Source of the DNA: Pholiota molesta
Taxonomy: Eukaryota; Basidiomycota; Agaricomycetes; Agaricales; Strophariaceae
Reading direction: 5' to 3'
DNA length: 11,689 bases
Assembly: GCA_014925825.1 (NCBI GenBank)
Contig: JACGCK010000605.1
Span: forward strand, 1-11,689
Shown: positions 7,153-11,689 of the stretch, piece by piece
Layout: each line of letters opens with the position of its first letter
How positions within the stretch are numbered: position 1 is the first letter of the stretch
Made by a program: the position numbers and the translations under genes
Notes under the pieces: model-generated
What the model was told of the DNA's origin: nothing
Seen by the model: the letters and a program-made list of their open reading frames with translations, nothing else
Databases searched by the model: none

Positions 7153-9427
7153 TTACACTTCACATGCCAAGATATAATCGACAAAGTCGGCCCACCGTTT
7201 TCCAAATGCAACAAAGGCCTGCGCCTTCTCTTCCGTACTCATCATGGAAAACTATCGCAGCATCAACCACTGCCAAATCCGAAATAGGTACTGTGCATAC
7301 CTCGATGCTGTCCCGCGCCAGCGACGCTAGCGTGGTCAGCCCGTTAATTTCACTTGCGACAAACACCTCGTTGCATGGCGACTGTCAGATGGGACAAAGT
7401 TCAGAGCTTGATCATTTCTCACTCACCTGGTAATAGTCAAATGTAAGACCCATGTTACCAAATATCGCCGGGTCATCCGAGCACAGCGCGATAGGCACTC
7501 CATTGTTCAACAATGCGGGCAATGGATGCATAAGCATCGATGATGTTAAGCGCTGTCCATAATCAACATCGAAGAAGGGGTGTTCGAAACGGGGGTACAC
7601 ACCAAAATTTCATTGCTAATATCCCGTCGTCAGTGGGCGGAATATAAGACATATAGACGTGAGATAGGGCACTCACGAAATAGGACAAACTTCCACGGCA
7701 ATACCCTCTCGCCGACAGATATCAACAAGTTTGGGATGCTTGTAGAGCGAATACCTACATGCGCCGAATTTAGCCATCACGCACATAAAACACAGCACAC
7801 CAAGAAGCAAAATAGCATTGTAACCGCACTGACCCGTGCCCAATGCGTTTGGTACCCAGTAGAACGGCATCGTAAAGGTTCATATCTGCCTCAGTTCCAT
7901 CTCCGAGAGTTTCACCGGCGTGGAAAATAAAAGGAAGATCGAGTCCTTCCTCTTCCACGCGCTTTCGGAAACGCAATAGAGGTTCAATGTAGTAAATCAA
8001 TGGCTTGAACGAGTTCTCAGGTCCAACCAGATCGAATCCTTTAATTGTGTCAGCTCATGTATAAAGGTTGGATAGGGAGACTCACCTGCAATTAGGTGGG
8101 GGAACTCTTTCTTCAGAGCTATGCAATCCTCTGTGTACCAGTCTAATTCTTCCGGCGTGATATTTCGGATGGTCGAGTATATGATCTAACAAAAATAAGC
8201 CTCCGAAAGAATAGAATAGTGTTGATACCTCACGAACTTTGGCACCGAGGAGCTCGTGTCCGCGACCTTGTTGTGCTAATTCTTCCTTGACTTCTTTGAA
8301 AGCTTGTTCAAACATAAGGATCCATTCCCGGTGTGGAACGTTCTCTTGACCGTCAGGACCAACCATATACCTGGAAGTTTATGATACCAAGATTCAGCGT
8401 CGGCCTATTCATGGTTCATAGACAACACAATGCTCACTTGAACAAGAAGTTTATCCTAGCTTCCACATACGAGATGCCGTCATCGACCATGTTACGGAAA
8501 AACTCTTTGGTGTATTCCTTCCAAATTGGTTGGACTCTAATCAGGCCCTGTGTTCTGATGAGCTGGGAAAATAAATCCAGATACAATGGAACGTACCGCG
8601 GACGTGAAGAATACGCTGGAAAATTTACGCCAAATCTATACAATATCAATGAGTGAAGCTGTCCAACAAAATCACTTGACACGTACTTTCTCAACGGTAT
8701 TGTGCGTATCATACGCTTCGGTAGGATTAATAGTCAAGGATCCAATAACCCATTTATCGAAACCCTCCACACCGCCCAACTCCGAGGCGAAAGAGTTTCT
8801 TGCGTTCTGAAGTGAAACCCAAGACCCGAGCTCATAGGACGCGCTCGTCAAGCTAGGGTGCTCCGCGAACTGGTCGTCAGGAAGCGCTCTGAATTGAGGA
8901 AGGGTGCTGGACAAATTAGCAGCGGTGAGGGGCTGCTCGACGCGCACATGCATGAACGGGTATTTCAATGCAAGCTCGAGCAAGAATTCAGCGTTGACTG
9001 TCGCGTCTAGATGGCAATGCAACAGAGCGCCCTTGGGCATCTATTGGGGAGATCTGTTAAATATCGTTTTGGATGGCGGTCAGAAGGTATTTTGTTGACC
9101 TTGCTTAAAATCTCAAAGATACGGGTCTTCATGATAAGGCTCTTGCCTATATGATCCATATCAGGTATGTTTTTATAGCTTTAACCATGGAAAACGCGCA
9201 CCAGTCAAAAACTCCATTCCCGGAAATGGATGCTTGATATCTGGATGGTCCTCCCTCCATATCGTCTCCGCTTCCAATGCACGAATCTTGCGTATGATCC
9301 TGTCCGCCTCGATTTCCTTGGCAGAAAGCGCATTGGCCTGAGCAAATTCACGTCTCATAGATCGGTCGTCGGCGATGAGAGATCCCCTTTGAGCCTCATA
9401 GTCGGCGAGGCCTGGAGCGGAAGCCAT
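7153..9427 (-). CDS. Adenosine deaminase, ADGF/ADA2-like
   Basis: It hydrolyses adenosine or deoxyadenosine to inosine and ammonia with a zinc ion. Metal and catalytic positions are visible: His99 and His101 (LLHCHLD), His379/Glu382 (HAGET), His407 (RIGHG), the CPISNEIL segment (432-438) and Asp464-Asp465 (SDDP). The MPKGALLH phrase, the ~90-residue N-terminal extension and 534-aa length fit the ADGF/ADA2 branch, not the ~350-aa ADA1. No hydrophobic signal peptide follows ATG 9427. Exons on the minus strand: 9427-9202, 9146-9100, 9040-8687, 8635-8597, 8547-8438, 8370-8229, 8185-8086, 8038-7834, 7754-7677, 7615-7603, 7552-7427, 7366-7301, 7251-7153. Introns are 43-79 nt and GT..AG, and the total of 1,605 nt divides by three. 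Two acceptors are ambiguous by 15 nt (8548 or 8563; 7367 or 7382); I chose those giving family-like joins. Confidence 0.88.
7603..7615 (-). other. 13-nt micro-exon of the adenosine deaminase
   Basis: Between a 61-nt intron (7676-7616, GTGAGT..TAG) and a 50-nt intron (7602-7553, GTGTGT..CAG) lies a 13-base exon. It supplies the last base of a serine codon and then Asn-Glu-Ile-Leu, completing CPISNEIL before RLTSSM in the next exon. Without it the conserved motif and the frame are lost. Confidence 0.8.
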
Positions 9428-9612
9428 GAGATGTGCGAAAAAGAGATTAGGCTTTAGAGATTTATGGTAGAAAGATGTCAATAATGATGATTGCTAAATT
9501 CCAAGTGGTATCAAATTCAACTCGTTTGGAGAGGGCGGCCAACAGATGCTTAAAGCGAGCCCCGGGGGTCGTTGTTGACTGTCAGAACACAGAAATGAGC
9601 TGAATTCCAGGA

Positions 9613-9619
9613 ATATATA
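9613..9619 (-). promoter_or_regulatory. Possible TATA box for the adenosine deaminase
   Basis: An ATATATA string sits about 190 bases upstream of the deaminase ATG, a plausible distance if the leader is about 150 nt. It is the closest TATA-like string upstream of this start. Only position and base content support it. Confidence 0.3.
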
Positions 9620-9665
9620 CTCCCATGGGTAGCGATTATGACTCGGATTCCAATCTATTACCCGC

Positions 9666-9971
9666 GATAATAGGCGATAATCCATTCCGCACGGAGAAAA
9701 AAAGAAGAGAGGGGCTTCATAAGGTTGCTTTGTAAATTGTGTATTTTAAGCACCTTCGGCTCCCGGATGTGCGATAAGTATTTATTTTATCTGGTGGATT
9801 TTGCCAAACAAACTGACGCGCATTACCTTCGGTAACATACTGCACCCGCGACGCGTCTTTTGATCACTACCTTCACCATGCAATCGAACAACGGCCATAT
9901 CTTGAACTCTTTCTTGGCTAAAGTCCGCGAATTTTACAGTTACTCTGGGTTTATTCTCGGATAAAATTATC
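9666..9971. promoter_or_regulatory. Cluster of GATAA motifs
   Basis: GATAA occurs at 9666-9670, 9676-9680, 9773-9777 and 9960-9964 on the plus strand, and on the minus strand at 9787-9791 and 9967-9971. About one would be expected by chance in this 306-base span counting both strands. A further minus-strand copy lies at 10229-10233. Fungal GATA factors (AreA/Nit2 type) that control nitrogen use bind HGATAR sites, often in pairs, as the first two copies here are. Which of the two divergent genes they would serve is unknown. Confidence 0.4.
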
Positions 9972-10375
9972 ATCCGGTATATTTATACAACGTCCTTAGT
10001 GTCCGTCGCCTCCTTTGAATTGTGCTTTCCATCGCGCAATCAGAATCCATGTGGTATGACACGGAAGCCTACAATATGTTGCGTATTCTCCGATCCTGCT
10101 TGCCCGACTGGGTAGCGCGAGGCCTTCCCTACGCCTTCCTATGTGCATCGCGCTAACACATGACTTGTCGTCGCAACCTCCAGCTTGTGAGGTCTGTGTT
10201 ACTCGAGTTCGTGCTAATCTCCCGTAGATTATCCAATCCATGTCGTTTTTCCCGAATTCCGTCCGCCAGGACGCCAACAAAGTGACCATAGGTACAAAAG
10301 GTGGACCGAGAAACTAAGATTTTAAGCACCTGAACAGGCTCGCGCCACCTTGCGTTTGTTCAGCACTCAGCGCGG

Positions 10376-11689
10376 ATGTTCTCAAAGCTTAATCTGTTGC
10401 GCTTCGCAACATGCGTGGCGTTTGCCGCCCTCCATGCTGTGAAGGCAGACATAGCCATCTACACGGACGCCGCCCTCGCTTCAGGATGGGAGAACTGGAG
10501 TTGGAGCAGCGACATCAACTTCGCTGCCACGGATGAATATGCTGGCACTAGTGGTTCCTCTATCTCTGTAAACTCGTCGGCATATGCTGCCCTCTCGGTC
10601 AAGCTTGAAGGCACTTTCCCTAGTGAAGCTGGTTTGCGTTTTGACATTGCTGTATGGGTCCCATATAGTTCATCATTATTATTATTATTATTGTGTTGAC
10701 GATTTAATATTCATTCAGGGTACTCAACCAGATGTTACTATTCTTGTTCAATCTACTGGCGACGGCGACCAATCTGCGTCTATCCCGCTTTCTGCTATCA
10801 GTACAACCGTTGTTGATGGAACTTTCTCATCCCTCTTGATTAACTTCAGCGATCTTCCTGGAACGGGTGGTTTGCTAGTGAGGAACATCATCGCGTGAAC
10901 TGAATCCAAAAGCTTACTCAAGACTTTTTTTTCTCAAGGGAAATGATACATGGGATCGCATAACTTTCCAAGCTGGTGGAAATGGTGCTATTGTAAGTGG
11001 TATCTATCCAATATCGCATATGTCTTGTTTATCCCTTTTCGTAGTATCACCTTGATAACGTCGTTTTGGTCGATGTAAGCTCCTTGATTTGTTTCATTTT
11101 TGAGTTGATAATTAACGTTCACCTCTTAGCAAATTGTAATCCGCCAGAAGTGTTGAGTGCGGAACCTCTTGCCGACAGCATTATCGCAGTAACCACTCAA
11201 GGAGCCGTCGATCTCAGCGACATTAGCGTTACACTGAACGGAACTGTACGCTTCCAAGCATTACTCAATCTTCCTTGCTCATTTTTTTTATAAGGTCATC
11301 AAAATTGTGAACCAAACGACCTACAATCCAGTCGACACTCCCGCACAAACAATCACTTACTTACATTTGGCGTCAACTTTGACCAAGGTAACTTGACTGT
11401 TACCTCTGGAAATACCACTTTCATTACCGCCTTGCCTGCCGTGCAATATGGAAGGTGAGTACCTATATCACATCTTGATCAAAACAAGCATTCTGATAAT
11501 TGCACCGTCTAGCATCGTCCAACAAGTCAGCACCCCGATTAACCCACACATCTACGGTGTCAACTTCCCAACATCAGCAAGCTACATTCAACACTTGGGC
11601 GTAACAATCTCCCGCTGGGGTGGAAATGCAGTAACCGCGTACAACCCCTTCGGAGGTTTCACCAACGCCGGAAACGATTGGTATTTCGA
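10376..11689 (+). CDS. Secreted GH44-like endoglucanase/xyloglucanase, 3' end beyond the window
   Basis: GH44 enzymes cleave beta-1,4 glucans such as carboxymethylcellulose and xyloglucan. Residues 1-24 are a signal peptide ending HAVKA. A beta-sandwich-like region follows (about 25-173; ALASGWENWSWSS near its start, TWDRITFQAGGNGA near its end), then an Ig-like region (~174-264), then the catalytic start: INPHIYGVNFP, ISRWGGNAVTAYNP and NAGNDWYF, the pattern I associate with GH44. Exons: 10376-10651, 10719-10877, 10939-10992, 11045-11074, 11130-11245, 11295-11454, 11513 onward; introns 49-67 nt. About 324 residues are visible; the acid/base and nucleophile glutamates lie outside. Two one-base losses seem to break the frame (near 11130-11136 and 11387-11388). 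Assignment to GH44 rests on recalled motifs; another (beta/alpha)8 glycosidase is possible. Confidence 0.75.
10675..10692 (+). repeat. (ATT)6 microsatellite in intron 1 of the GH44-like gene
   Basis: Six uninterrupted ATT units lie inside the 67-nt first intron (10652-10718), between the donor and the branch/acceptor region. Length variation here would alter only intron size. Confidence 0.85.

Larger units (their letters stand above)
9428..10375. other. Divergent intergenic region between deaminase and GH44-like gene
   Basis: This stretch of 948 bases must hold the promoters of both genes, which point away from each other. Apart from GATA motifs and TATA-like strings (listed separately) I see no gene. 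A minus-strand open frame of 97 codons at 10289-9996 has no recognisable family features. The 13-mer ATTTTAAGCACCT occurs at 9743-9755 and again at 10319-10331. Confidence 0.6.

Noticed and set aside
7553..7615. A frameshift in the deaminase after SNEIL (an open frame reading YPRFEHPFFDVDYG)
   Set aside because: A GTGTGT..CAG intron of 50 nt joins NEIL directly to RLTSSMLMHPLPALL in frame, which is the family pattern, so no frameshift is needed.
9996..10289. A 97-codon minus-strand open frame as a small gene in the divergent promoter region
   Set aside because: There are no motifs, no signal or domain, and composition like the surrounding non-coding sequence.
9743..10331. The 13-mer ATTTTAAGCACCT at 9743-9755 and 10319-10331 as a target-site duplication around an inserted element
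   Set aside because: About one 13-mer pair is expected by chance in a window this size, the 563 bases between show no convincing terminal inverted repeats or coding content, and the copies share no further flank.
1602..11689. A co-regulated cluster linking glyoxal oxidase and GH44-like gene as a plant-cell-wall degradation locus
   Set aside because: They are separated by unrelated housekeeping genes on the other strand or in between, with no shared promoter motif that I can see.

Overview
The window is nuclear DNA of a filamentous fungus, most likely a basidiomycete (Agaricomycetes). The gene contents fit this: a glyoxal-oxidase-type copper radical oxidase, a secreted enzyme resembling glycoside hydrolase family 44 (GH44), and dense short introns of about 43-79 nt, nearly all GT..AG, including very small exons. 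I see no CRISPR, tRNA, rRNA, insertion sequence or viral gene. I cannot name the species.

Layout, left to right. (1) 216-1282 (+): PNO1/Dim2, the KH-domain ribosome assembly factor, four exons but with several apparent single-base frame breaks. (2) 1602-4060 (-): a secreted AA5-type glyoxal oxidase with an extra N-terminal beta-sandwich-like domain, three exons, two frame breaks in exon 1. (3) 4061-5182: a gene-free interval, strongly pyrimidine-rich on the minus strand, lying downstream of the next gene. (4) 5183-6622 (-): a three-KH-domain RNA-binding protein (PCBP/hnRNP K/Rnc1 type), four exons, intact. (5) 6623-7152: an intergenic interval with a diverged three-copy repeat. (6) 7153-9427 (-): an adenosine deaminase of the ADGF/ADA2 type, which I resolve into 13 exons including a 13-nt micro-exon; the reading frame is intact throughout. 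(7) 9428-10375: a divergent promoter region with a cluster of GATA motifs. (8) 10376 to beyond the window end (+): a secreted GH44-like glucanase with an N-terminal beta-sandwich and an Ig-like region; its catalytic domain is cut by the window edge.

The genes do not look like one pathway or a cluster. PNO1 and the KH protein are housekeeping RNA functions, the adenosine deaminase is purine/nitrogen salvage, and the glyoxal oxidase and GH44 enzyme are extracellular tools of a plant-litter or wood decayer. The points most worth a second look are the C/U-rich, C-patch-bearing flank downstream of a gene for a predicted poly(C)-binding protein, the domain fusion on the glyoxal oxidase, the micro-exon that completes an active-site motif in the deaminase, and the uneven distribution of one-base frame breaks (three genes affected, two clean). 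I do not see convincing evidence for an entirely new biological system here.
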